From Pseudomonadota bacterium (GTDB taxonomy: Bacteria; Desulfobacterota; Desulfobacteria; Desulfobacterales; Desulfolunaceae), in contig JAHIRD010000161.1 of the NCBI GenBank assembly GCA_018818835.1, forward strand, positions 1 to 55,963: DNA of 55,963 nt, read 5' to 3'. Position 1 is the stretch's first letter; every line of letters begins with the position of its first letter. This document shows, one piece after another, positions 8,413 to 16,656 of the stretch. The notes below the pieces were generated by a model. The model worked only from the letters and a program-made list of their open reading frames with translations, searched no databases and had not been told where the DNA came from. The position numbers and the translations under genes were made by a program.

Positions 8413-10536
8413 TCAGGACGAGTATCCCGTCACCACCGGCTCACGCATGATGATGTCTTTGGCTTCCAGGGCTGTTTTTGCTTCCTGGGGAAAATGTTCC
8501 GTGAGATTGGCAATGTGGTGAAGATTGTCGCCGGTCCTTAAAATCAGGCGGGATAAATCTCCTTCGGCCAGGCCTGAATTAGCGCAGACATCTTGCCAGT
8601 CCCCGCCGGATGCCCAGGTGTAAATGGTGACGGCAGGCTGAAGAAAGAGGGGCGATACGTCAAAGCCGCAGTCCAGCATGGCATGGGCAAAGGGCGTGAG
8701 CATACGCTTGACTTTCAAAAAGGACGTGAGTAGCTTTTTGGGGGCATTTTTTCTGTCCGACGCACTTTCGGTGAATTCCCTCTCATTAACAAACGCTGAA
8801 ATGATGGCTGCCAGAAGGGCAGGGTCATTCTTTGGAAAGAGGTTCAACCTGAATCCTTCGGCCACGAGAAGAGGTGTGTCGATTCTTAATCGTGATGCCC
8901 AGATTCCATCGTCCGTGAGTCGGTTGTCTTTGTCCACAAACCCTTCCTGCTTGAGAAAGTCCAGATGGAGAAGAAAATCACCCCAAAGGTAATCGTTGTG
9001 ACCTTTTAAGCCGAAGACTTTTTTCTGGGGAGAGGGGTTTGTTTTCTGGGCCATGAGATAGGTCGCAAAGGAATTTTGTAGAAGCCCCCGGATCTGTTCG
9101 GGGGAATGGGACAAAAGAAGATTCAGAATCATGGAAAAATTGATTTTGATCTGACTAAGTACACTTTCGGGGGGCATGCCCACCAATTTGGCCATTAGTC
9201 TCAGGTTCATGAATTTGCCGGGCAGGGCCACTGCGAAACCGATTTTATCCATACCCCGCCTGCCTGAACGTCCGGTCATCTGGCTGAATTCCGTGGGGGT
9301 CAGTGAGATGAAATCAGCGCCGTTAAAGCGGTCCGAATTAAGAATTACAACGGTCCGTGCCGGAAAATTCACCCCGGCAGCCACGGTGGACGTGGCGAAC
9401 ATAGCATCCAGAAGTCCTTCGGACATCAGGGTTTCAATGACGATTTTCCAGGTTGGGAGCTGACCGCTGTGATGGGCACCCACGGCGAGGTTTTCCAGAT
9501 GCCATCGTTGCTTGTGTGTTTTGATGTGTTCATTGGTTGAAAGTAGTTCCTCAACCCGGCGTTGCAAGGTTTCTTTCCGTACCGGGTCAGCATCGATCCC
9601 TTCCGAAGAGCAAAGCTCAATGGCGGTGTTGCAATCGGCCCTGGATTTCATGAAAAATATGGCCGGGAGCAGATCATAGTGGCGAAGCACATTCATAATC
9701 GCATCCATGGGCGGCAGTTTCCCAGGGCGTGCAATCTGGGGTGCATTTCTCTGGGATGCATATTCGGCAACGTACTTGTTCAGCCCGCCTTTTCCCATGC
9801 GGGAGACCAGTGGGTAGAGGGTTCCGTCAGGATGGAAAAACAAGGGATAAAGGGGCACGGCCCGCTGGGTTTCTTCGATGACCCGGCATGGATTACCGCG
9901 GACCTTTGAAAGCCAGTCGGCGATCTGGTGTGGATTGCCGATGGTGGCCGAAAGCATCAGAAGGGGAATCCGTGATGGAAGATAAATCATGATTTCTTCC
10001 CAGACAACGCCCCGTTCAACATCTCCCAGGAAATGCGCTTCATCCAGAATCACCAGATCACAGCCCAGGTCTTTTCCGCTGTGCATGCTGTCGTACAGCT
10101 GGTTCCTGAGGATCTCGGTGGTTCCGATGATCACCGGTGCATCGGGGTTTTCCTTGATGTCCCCGGTGAGAATTCCCACGGTGTTTTTGCCGAATACGTC
10201 AATGAACCTGGCGTAAATGGTATTTGTCAGGGCCTTCAGGGGAGTGCCGTACCAGACCTTCTGATTGTTCTTAAGGGCTTTGTCAATGGCCTGCTCGGCG
10301 ATCCATGTTTTGCCTGACCCTGTGGGTGCCATGACCAGGCAGTCCGAGTGGCCGATGGCCTCCACGGCCTCTTGCTGATACGGATCCGGGACAAAGGGTG
10401 TTTTTTCAGGGATTCCGATGTGGCTGAAGACCTCTTTCAAGACCTTGTCTGCGCCCGGTTTGATGATAATGTCCTGGTGTGGTATTCGTTCTCGTTTTTT
10501 TCTTGGATAATATTTTTTCGGGTGTCGTTGTGTCAT
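8413..10536 (-). CDS. Ski2-like superfamily 2 DEAH-box helicase
   Basis: 707 residues. The helicase motifs appear in order: Walker A MAPTGSGKTW (about 69-78), TPLKALTNTIYAR, DEAH (165-168), SAT (196-198), VAAGVNFPARTVVI, and QMTGRSGRRGMD (motif VI). This layout, with a long C-terminal helical region, fits Ski2/Mtr4/Hel308-type RNA or DNA helicases found in many bacteria. The basic N terminus (HPKKYYPRKKRERIP) may contact nucleic acid. Substrate and partners cannot be told. GGAAA precedes the ATG. It stands alone on its strand. Confidence 0.92.
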   Translation of the reverse strand: MTQRHPKKYYPRKKRERIPHQDIIIKPGADKVLKEVFSHIGIPEKTPFVPDPYQQEAVEAIGHSDCLVMAPTGSGKTWIAEQAIDKALKNNQKVWYGTPLKALTNTIYARFIDVFGKNTVGILTGDIKENPDAPVIIGTTEILRNQLYDSMHSGKDLGCDLVILDEAHFLGDVERGVVWEEIMIYLPSRIPLLMLSATIGNPHQIADWLSKVRGNPCRVIEETQRAVPLYPLFFHPDGTLYPLVSRMGKGGLNKYVAEYASQRNAPQIARPGKLPPMDAIMNVLRHYDLLPAIFFMKSRADCNTAIELCSSEGIDADPVRKETLQRRVEELLSTNEHIKTHKQRWHLENLAVGAHHSGQLPTWKIVIETLMSEGLLDAMFATSTVAAGVNFPARTVVILNSDRFNGADFISLTPTEFSQMTGRSGRRGMDKIGFAVALPGKFMNLRLMAKLVGMPPESVLSQIKINFSMILNLLLSHSPEQIRGLLQNSFATYLMAQKTNPSPQKKVFGLKGHNDYLWGDFLLHLDFLKQEGFVDKDNRLTDDGIWASRLRIDTPLLVAEGFRLNLFPKNDPALLAAIISAFVNEREFTESASDRKNAPKKLLTSFLKVKRMLTPFAHAMLDCGFDVSPLFLQPAVTIYTWASGGDWQDVCANSGLAEGDLSRLILRTGDNLHHIANLTEHFPQEAKTALEAKDIIMREPVVTGYSS

Positions 10537-10624
10537 GGTTTCCGTAGGCTTTTTAAAATGGCTAAAATTTTCAGGATATTAATAAACGTTTCGGGGGGGG
10601 AGGTCAAACTTTATTTTTTATTTT

Positions 10625-10656
10625 TGGTGGACTTGGTGGACTGGAGTGGACTTGGT
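10625..10656. repeat. GTGGACT-type short tandem repeat
   Basis: TTGGTGGACTTGGTGGACTG is followed by GAGTGGACTTGG: about three units of a 9-10 bp motif. A related array on the other strand (GTCCACTAAC twice, then CTCCAC) lies at 29669-29699. Both are intergenic and close to the 3' ends of genes. Confidence 0.65.
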
Positions 10657-10681
10657 GTTTTGTGCATTTGAGTGATTATTT

Positions 10682-11254
10682 TTAGAATTTAAAGGCGAAA
10701 CCTATATTGTAAATCCAGAAATCGTTTTCCCGGCCTTCGGAGGTGAAATTGTATTTGTTTGAAAAGGTCAGGCGGCTGGAGGGAGATACCCAGATATGAA
10801 GGCCGGCTTCGGGATAGATGGTTCCGATGACATTTTCGATGATTTCTTTTTTTTCACCGGATTCATCAATGGTCCCATCATCATCGTTGTCCAGGCCATC
10901 GTCTTCTGCCGGTTCTTCTTCTTTGGTATACCCGGCAAAAATTCCCATGCCAATGAAGGGTGATACACGGGCCTTTGGGGCGAAAAGGTTCAGCCGAAAC
11001 CCGGCACTGGCTCCGCTGAAGACATCGTCAAACCGCTCGGAGGCCAGAAAGGCGATGCCTCCCCGCAGGGATAGATGATCGGAGGTGTATCCGAACATGC
11101 CGATTTCACCACCCATGACATCCGGGTCGTTTCCTGCACCCAGTTCAATGTAGATGCCCACGTTTTCAGGGGCGGCTTCGGGCTCCTCCTGGGCATGGAC
11201 TGATGGGGTTGTGCATAGAAAGAGAATCAAAAAAATCGTGGGCCAATGTTTCAT
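10682..11254 (-). CDS. Outer-membrane beta-barrel-like protein with Asp-rich loop
   Basis: 190 residues with a signal peptide (MKHWPTIFLILFLCTTPSVHAQ). Alternating hydrophobic strands (IYIELGAGNDP, LSLRGGIAFLAS, ASAGFRLNLFAP, VSPFIGMGIFAGY) and a C-terminal Phe (NIGFAFKF) fit a small outer-membrane barrel of about eight strands. A central insert, DDGLDNDDDGTIDESGE, looks like a calcium-binding loop of the thrombospondin type 3 kind. Function unknown. RBS AAGGAAA precedes the ATG. The upstream FRG gene is 54 bases away on the same strand. Confidence 0.8.
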   Translation of the reverse strand: MKHWPTIFLILFLCTTPSVHAQEEPEAAPENVGIYIELGAGNDPDVMGGEIGMFGYTSDHLSLRGGIAFLASERFDDVFSGASAGFRLNLFAPKARVSPFIGMGIFAGYTKEEEPAEDDGLDNDDDGTIDESGEKKEIIENVIGTIYPEAGLHIWVSPSSRLTFSNKYNFTSEGRENDFWIYNIGFAFKF

Positions 11255-11308
11255 AATGATTTCCTTATTTGCTCGAAAGGGGTGATGGAAAAAACCTTAC
11301 ACAGTGTT

Positions 11309-12112
11309 TTATTGGGATATGGGCTGGTATTGGCGGGCCAGCCACTGGGCCAGGCCGTCCAGGCCGGGAAAAAGCATCCTCTCGGTGATATTGGCCTGAT
11401 CAAGTTTGTCTCTGATCTCCCATTTGAGTTTGGCCGGGATGATCACACGGCGGTAAACCTCCGGGTGTTTGACCAGCCAGTCGTCCAGGACCGAGACAGG
11501 GCCGGACATGATGGAGAAAAACGCGAACTGGTTGATGATCCTGTCGGCAATGGAGGGTGGCTCAAAAAAAAGGACCATGTCTTCGGGGACCAGGTTGTCA
11601 AACTGTTTGATATCGGGCACAGCGGTTTCCAGCATCTGGAGTGTGAACACGTGGGCTCCGGCAGCCTTGAGAACGGTTAAAAGCGTGGGGGGCAGCATTT
11701 TATTGACCTTGACATAATCCACATGCCAGATCACCCCATCTTTATCAAATTTGTCGGTTTTGTCCGTGGCAAAATGCATGGCCACAAAGGGAGAATAGGT
11801 CCAGTCCATAAGCCGGGTTGGAAGGCCGTGGTGCTGGGCAATGGTCAACCAGTTCCAGTCTGAATGGGAATGGCCGTTGTCCTTCAGTTGGGCGTATTTT
11901 CTGAAATTCCGCAGGAGATGGTATTCAAGCTGCTCGTTGTTTCCGCAGTTTCTCATGAAACTGTTGGCCATCCGGTAGCTTTTGTCCGAAACGCCTCTGA
12001 ATGCGTAATTGGAACGAAACCGTCCGATATCATCCTGCCAGGAATTGTCGTAAAGAGTTTCGCACAACTCACTCCACGAATGGATGATGATGTCGTTCTG
12101 GTCGATGGGCAT
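11309..12112 (-). CDS. FRG-domain protein
   Basis: 267 residues. The N-terminal FRG domain is marked by SNYAFRGVSDKSYRMANSFM (the F-R-G triplet), LEYHLLRNFRKYAQ, and AQHHGLPTRLMDWTYSPFVA, the usual order in this family. FRG domains occur alone or as N-terminal parts of suspected defence or toxin proteins; their biochemical role is unsettled. Here the C-terminal part (about residues 140-267) shows no second known domain. No antitoxin or defence gene is adjacent. GGAGG lies about 12 bases before the ATG. Confidence 0.88.
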   Translation of the reverse strand: MPIDQNDIIIHSWSELCETLYDNSWQDDIGRFRSNYAFRGVSDKSYRMANSFMRNCGNNEQLEYHLLRNFRKYAQLKDNGHSHSDWNWLTIAQHHGLPTRLMDWTYSPFVAMHFATDKTDKFDKDGVIWHVDYVKVNKMLPPTLLTVLKAAGAHVFTLQMLETAVPDIKQFDNLVPEDMVLFFEPPSIADRIINQFAFFSIMSGPVSVLDDWLVKHPEVYRRVIIPAKLKWEIRDKLDQANITERMLFPGLDGLAQWLARQYQPISQ

Positions 12113-12153
12113 GGGGTTGGTGGTCCTCCGGAGGTTGATATGGAACCTATGAG

Positions 12154-12208
12154 TTTCCCCTGATTCGGGACAGCCCCACGCTGGAATCTTACACCGATCA
12201 GGGGGAAA
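12154..12208. repeat. Inverted repeat upstream of the FRG gene
   Basis: Arms TTTCCCCTGATTCGG (12154-12168) and CCGATCAGGGGGAAA (12194-12208) pair with one mismatch or bulge around a 25-base spacer. It lies 40-100 bases upstream of the FRG start, where an operator or a leader hairpin would sit. The rest of 12113-12425 shows no gene or clear promoter. Confidence 0.5.
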
Positions 12209-12425
12209 TGATTTTAATACTGTGCCACGGCGGGTTAAAAAAGTCCATATCTCCGTGGTTTTTTCCTGGAAAACAACGCATGGGCAGGGGTGTATTTTTT
12301 AAATCGTTGAAAATTTCAATGGATCCTGTAAAATAGGTTACACTGTCTTTTCTCCTCACCGGCCTGATTGGGGCCGTCACAATTATCTTCTTTTCATCCT
12401 CTGAACAAAGGTAAAGCAGGTTTTT

Positions 12426-14087
12426 ATGAGAAAAAACGTTTTTTTGATGGTTATGGTATTTTTCATGGGTGTATCATGGCCTGCCATGGCATTGACGGAT
12501 TATTCAAACCAGCTTGGTTATGATGGCCTTCAAATGGCACGGCGTGCGGGTTTGATCAGCCGGGAGGATTATGTGATTTCACGTTTGAAATCACGGTTTC
12601 GGCCCCAGGGAGAGGATTTTGGATCCAAATCATCTGACGGGGGCAGGGGGGGGCGTGAGATCACCCTTCTTTTAAAAGAAGCCGTGGACTATTACAGTAC
12701 CTTCAGTGCCCAGGGCCGGGAATATGTGGATAGACTGCTGTTAAGACCCGTTAGTACGTCAAATGAATGGCCCTGGGCCGACTACTTCGTCTTTTATCTG
12801 CCGGAAACGGTTTTAACATTTGAACCCGGGGTTTCGGAGTATCCCCATATCGGCGGCAAATATAAATTCTGGTATGTGACCCATGCAACCCCAGATGGTG
12901 AGGGAACGGTTCACACGGTTGATCCTGCGTTTCTCTATGACGTGGTCGAGGCCTTTGAAGCATCCTACGCCACGGAAGTATCTGAAATGGGGTACACAGC
13001 GCCCCTTTTTGATGCGGATCTTCCGGATAACGGAGGGGATGAGAAAATTGATGTCTATCTGATGAATTGCGGGGAATTCGGAGTTTATGGATATACGGTG
13101 CCCCTAAATATTGGCTCAAGTTCAACCAGGGCATCGTACATGGTTGTTGATAATGATTTTTCGGAATTTGTCACCTCCACCAAAACAGCTGAAGAGGCCA
13201 TGCAGGTGACCGTGGCCCATGAACTTCACCATGCCATCCAGTTCGCCATCAACAGCAATACCCAGGACTGGATCATGGAGGCCACATCCACCTGGATGGA
13301 AAGCCAGGTCTATCCGGATATTGACGATAATCTCCAGTATCTGAACGGCAACGATGGTTTTTTTTACAACACCGATGTGCCGCTGGATGATGATTATCAG
13401 TGGTATAATTCCTGGATTTGGATGGAGTATATGACCATCAAATGGGGCCGGGACAGTGTGCACGATGTCTGGGGTTTTCTTGAAACCCAGAGCAATTCAG
13501 GGCTTGCGATTTCCAATGTAATCAGCCAGAATGGGTCAACCGTGAAGTCGGCCTTTACGGAATTTGTCCTGAAAAATTACAGCCAGGTCGGTTTTTATGA
13601 TGATGCTGCTGTCTACGATGATGTGACCATGGAAAACGCTCCGGGCCAGACTCTTGACTATAGTGGTTTTCAAACCCATCTGGTCACCACAACCCAGGTT
13701 TATGTGGACCATCTGGCAACGGCATATTATAAGTTCAAGCCCGGTGACCGTATTACGGGTGAGAATGATGACTCCCTGTTGATCCAGGTGTATGGTGAGT
13801 CAGGATACCCCCTGAACGCCGCTGTGTCCGTAAAATACACGGATAACAGTTTTAGTGAATATCCCCTGTCTTTTGATGTTTCAAACAATGGCTATGTTCA
13901 TGTCAATGATTTTAACAAGACAGAGGTAAACGAAGTGGTTCTGGCCCTGGTCAATTATTCCACCTCACCAACGGCGGATGACGCTTCGTTCTGGGTCCAG
14001 GGCGGACTGGGACTTTCGATTTCGAACAGTGAAAACAGCAGCAGTGGCGGCTGTTTTATCGAATCAATCTTTGGATACAGCAACTAA
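12426..14087 (+). CDS. Exported zinc metalloprotease, MXAN_6640-like
   Basis: 553 residues with a signal peptide (MRKNVFLMVMVFFMGVSWPAMA). The zinc site is VTVAHELHHAIQFAINS, with H265, E266 and H269 as HExxH, followed by WIMEATSTWMESQVYPD, typical of the MXAN_6640 family of predicted secreted proteases. Upstream segments (GGDEKIDVYLMNCGEFGVYG) also fit. A beta-rich C-terminal part follows. The extreme C terminus SSSGGCFIESIFGYSN resembles the SGGGCFIATAA-type tails seen on Desulfobacterota surface proteins, which may be an anchoring or sorting signal. The gene is 20 bases from the following one. Confidence 0.85.
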   Translation: MRKNVFLMVMVFFMGVSWPAMALTDYSNQLGYDGLQMARRAGLISREDYVISRLKSRFRPQGEDFGSKSSDGGRGGREITLLLKEAVDYYSTFSAQGREYVDRLLLRPVSTSNEWPWADYFVFYLPETVLTFEPGVSEYPHIGGKYKFWYVTHATPDGEGTVHTVDPAFLYDVVEAFEASYATEVSEMGYTAPLFDADLPDNGGDEKIDVYLMNCGEFGVYGYTVPLNIGSSSTRASYMVVDNDFSEFVTSTKTAEEAMQVTVAHELHHAIQFAINSNTQDWIMEATSTWMESQVYPDIDDNLQYLNGNDGFFYNTDVPLDDDYQWYNSWIWMEYMTIKWGRDSVHDVWGFLETQSNSGLAISNVISQNGSTVKSAFTEFVLKNYSQVGFYDDAAVYDDVTMENAPGQTLDYSGFQTHLVTTTQVYVDHLATAYYKFKPGDRITGENDDSLLIQVYGESGYPLNAAVSVKYTDNSFSEYPLSFDVSNNGYVHVNDFNKTEVNEVVLALVNYSTSPTADDASFWVQGGLGLSISNSENSSSGGCFIESIFGYSN

Positions 14088-14107
14088 GCAATGCAACTCG
14101 AATAGGA

Positions 14108-16141
14108 ATGGATATGTTAAACACACTGGGTGATTTGTTCCAAAAAGACAGACCGTCTCCGTCCTACCCCCAGCTTCCCGAACTTCTGGCCCATGGGGAA
14201 TCCACCATTTCAGGCCTTTTTCTGGCCGGGGATGTGGCGGGACGATCCTTGATCAAGGTGGGTTTGAATGATGGATTTGATCTTGGAGAACACCTTTCTG
14301 AAAAACTGTTGCCCCAAAAGAAGGGGCCTGGTGAGTATGACGTGATCGTTGTGGGGACCGGAGTGGCCGGCGCTGCAACAGGTCTGCGTCTGCACGAAAA
14401 GGGGCACCGCGTCCTCTGCCTGGATTCGGGACGGATTTTCCAGACCCTTCGAACCTTTACCAAAGGCAAACGGATGCTGGCAGAGCCCGAAGATCTTCCC
14501 CTGAAAGGCTCCTTGCCTTTTCAGGAAAGCAGCATCGAAGAAACCCTTGGGGCTCTGGACAATGCCTGGGCCAATGCCGGGGTCCCCACCAGCGAATTTA
14601 CCCGGGTCACCGACATCAGGAAGACGGACACGGGGTTTCAGGTGATCTCTGAACGCGGTGAATTTACGGCATCTTATGTGGTATTAAGTATTGGGAAAGC
14701 AGGTAATCCGAGAAAGGCAGGGGTTCCGGGAGAGTTGGAATACCCGGAAAAAATCAGTCATTTTCTCAAAGACCCGGACGAATTTAAGGATCGGAAAATT
14801 CTTATTTACGGGGGCGGGGATGTGGCTGCCGAAGCAGCCCTGGCACTGTGTGATCGCAATGATGTGGTCCTTGCCGCCATTGACGAGACTCTTGTGTTTC
14901 CCAAAAAAAAGAATGTGGATGCCTTGAACGAAAAGGCAAAACAGGGCCGACTGACCATGGCCCTGAATACCCGACTTAAGACGGTGGAGCAGGACCATGT
15001 GGTTCTGGAGACGCTTAAAGCCGGGACGGAAAACCGGCTTGCCAATGATGTGGTCTTTGAGATGATCGGGGCCGAGGCCCCCACAGGTTTTTTTAAAACC
15101 GTGGGCATTCGTCTTGAAAAAGCATGGACCTTGCGTAAAAGTCTGATTCTTCTTTTTACTTCCATACTGTGCCTGGTCATCTATACGTGGAAAAAGGGCT
15201 ATTTCCCATTTCATTATTACGGGGAAGGCCTTTCCCGATTCCATGGCATTTTCAAAAATCCTTCGTTCTGGTATTCGTGGATTTACACCCTTCTGATGAT
15301 TGTTTTTGGTCTTAAGGCCATGAAACGATGGAGCAGGAATTGGACCGATACCTACCAGATCGCCCGTTTTTCCAGTCTGATCCTGTTTCAGGTGTTTTCA
15401 TTTGTTCTGATCGAATGCCTTTTTGCCATCTATCTTCCCGGTGATACATGGTGGAGGGTCTATGCCGTGACCAATCCCTTTCCCTTGCTGTTTGACTCGT
15501 TTTACAACCTGTCAGGCGTCACTGCCTTTGAACTCAAATGGATCATTGCGGTTCTGGCCCTTGTGGTGACCTTTGTGGTGATCCCCCTTGCCGTGAGAAA
15601 CCATGGCAAACGCTTTTGCTCCTGGATTTGCGGGTGCGGGGGCCTGGCCGAAACACTGGGGGACCGGTGGCGGCATCTGTCTCCCAAGGGGGAAAAAAGC
15701 CGTCGCTGGGAATTCATGGGGGATCTGGTGTTGTTTTGGGCCGCCATAAGTGCCCTGGTCATTCTGGTTGTCTATGGGGGGAATATTGAGGCATCGGGTC
15801 TCTGGCACTCAGCCTATGCCGTTATTGCGGATTTCTGGCTGATCGCGGTGATCCCTGTGGCCCTTTATCCCATCATGGGGGGGAAAATCTGGTGCAGGTA
15901 CTGGTGCCCCCTGGCCAAGTACATGGAACTTTTAAGCAGGCGCTACGGCAGACTTACCATCACTGCCAATGATAAATGCATCCAGTGCACCCAGTGCTCG
16001 GTCCAGTGCCAGGTGGGAGTGGATGTGATGGCCTTTGCAAAAAATGCCCAGGCGTTTTCAAACAAGGAAACAAGCTGCATTCATTGCGGGATCTGTATTA
16101 CGGTTTGCCCCATGGATGTGTTGAGTTTTACACTCAAATAA
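14108..16141 (+). CDS. Permuted FAD/NAD(P) reductase fused to a NapH-like membrane polyferredoxin
   Basis: 677 residues. Residues 78-107 form a Rossmann FAD site (DVIVVGTGVAGAATGLRLHE); a second, NAD(P)-type site is ILIYGGGDVAAEAALAL at about 235-252. The FAD-closing motif that normally ends such reductases (GLFLAGDVAGRSLIKVGL) instead lies before the first site, at residues 36-53. The C-terminal half has about five membrane helices and NapH-type motifs CSWICGCGG and WCRYWCPLAKY, then two 4Fe-4S sites (CIQCTQCSVQC, CIHCGICITVC). It probably moves electrons between NAD(P)H, flavin and Fe-S centres at the membrane; direction and partner are unknown. Confidence 0.85.
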   Translation: MDMLNTLGDLFQKDRPSPSYPQLPELLAHGESTISGLFLAGDVAGRSLIKVGLNDGFDLGEHLSEKLLPQKKGPGEYDVIVVGTGVAGAATGLRLHEKGHRVLCLDSGRIFQTLRTFTKGKRMLAEPEDLPLKGSLPFQESSIEETLGALDNAWANAGVPTSEFTRVTDIRKTDTGFQVISERGEFTASYVVLSIGKAGNPRKAGVPGELEYPEKISHFLKDPDEFKDRKILIYGGGDVAAEAALALCDRNDVVLAAIDETLVFPKKKNVDALNEKAKQGRLTMALNTRLKTVEQDHVVLETLKAGTENRLANDVVFEMIGAEAPTGFFKTVGIRLEKAWTLRKSLILLFTSILCLVIYTWKKGYFPFHYYGEGLSRFHGIFKNPSFWYSWIYTLLMIVFGLKAMKRWSRNWTDTYQIARFSSLILFQVFSFVLIECLFAIYLPGDTWWRVYAVTNPFPLLFDSFYNLSGVTAFELKWIIAVLALVVTFVVIPLAVRNHGKRFCSWICGCGGLAETLGDRWRHLSPKGEKSRRWEFMGDLVLFWAAISALVILVVYGGNIEASGLWHSAYAVIADFWLIAVIPVALYPIMGGKIWCRYWCPLAKYMELLSRRYGRLTITANDKCIQCTQCSVQCQVGVDVMAFAKNAQAFSNKETSCIHCGICITVCPMDVLSFTLK

Positions 16142-16190
16142 GATGGCGTCGTAAAAAGACCCATAGCCATCTGTCAGCTTTTTAAGCGTT
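16142..16190. repeat. Deletion derivative of MITE-like repeat B
   Basis: GATGGCGTCGTAAAAAGACC is joined directly to CATAGCCATCTGTCAGC and TTTTTAA: one end of repeat B fused to the other with about 110 internal bases missing. It sits immediately after the stop of the flavoprotein gene and could fold into a short hairpin. Confidence 0.65.
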
Positions 16191-16214
16191 CGCAAGATAA
16201 ATGAGGTGAGACCC

Positions 16215-16637
16215 ATGATGGACCTGGAAAACAGGTATGTGGATTTTTTTTATGAAAAGTACCAGGGCAGGGTGGCCATCGGGGTGGGGTATGACCAGGA
16301 TTTATCGGAAATTTATCCCTTTGTTTTTAGTGACACTGGCGGTGCCTCCCTGGGTGGGATTGCCCTTTCACCCCTTAGCCAGGACGCGGGCCCGGTTGTT
16401 TATATTTTTCATTTCAGTTCGTTTAATACCCATCAAGGAGATGGAAACATCATGCTTGGGGAGTTATGCCGGAAGGCCGATGATTATATCATCACCTTGA
16501 GCTTGAGCCCCATAGCACTGGCCAACGGGAATCCTGACCTCATGTCGTCCCGCCAGCTGGAAATATGGTATTCGAAATTCGGGTTTGAAGGGGACATCTG
16601 TTTCCGAAGAGAACCCCTGGGGCAAGATCATCGATAA
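16215..16637 (+). CDS. Hypothetical protein with GNAT-tail-like C terminus
   Basis: 140 residues; not recognised as a named family. The C-terminal part ELCRKADDYIITLSLSPIAL and SRQLEIWYSKFGFEGD resembles the end of GNAT-like proteins (LCxWADExGxxLxLxP...L..WYxxFGF), known from phage and plasmid proteins. The first 60 residues have no clear motif. A GTG at 16206 is in frame, but GAGGTG at 16203-16208 is well placed for ATG 16215. It lies between the polyferredoxin and MFS genes on the same strand, 19 bases before the latter. Confidence 0.7.
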   Translation: MMDLENRYVDFFYEKYQGRVAIGVGYDQDLSEIYPFVFSDTGGASLGGIALSPLSQDAGPVVYIFHFSSFNTHQGDGNIMLGELCRKADDYIITLSLSPIALANGNPDLMSSRQLEIWYSKFGFEGDICFRREPLGQDHR

Positions 16638-16656
16638 AGGGGCTTTATAAATTAAG

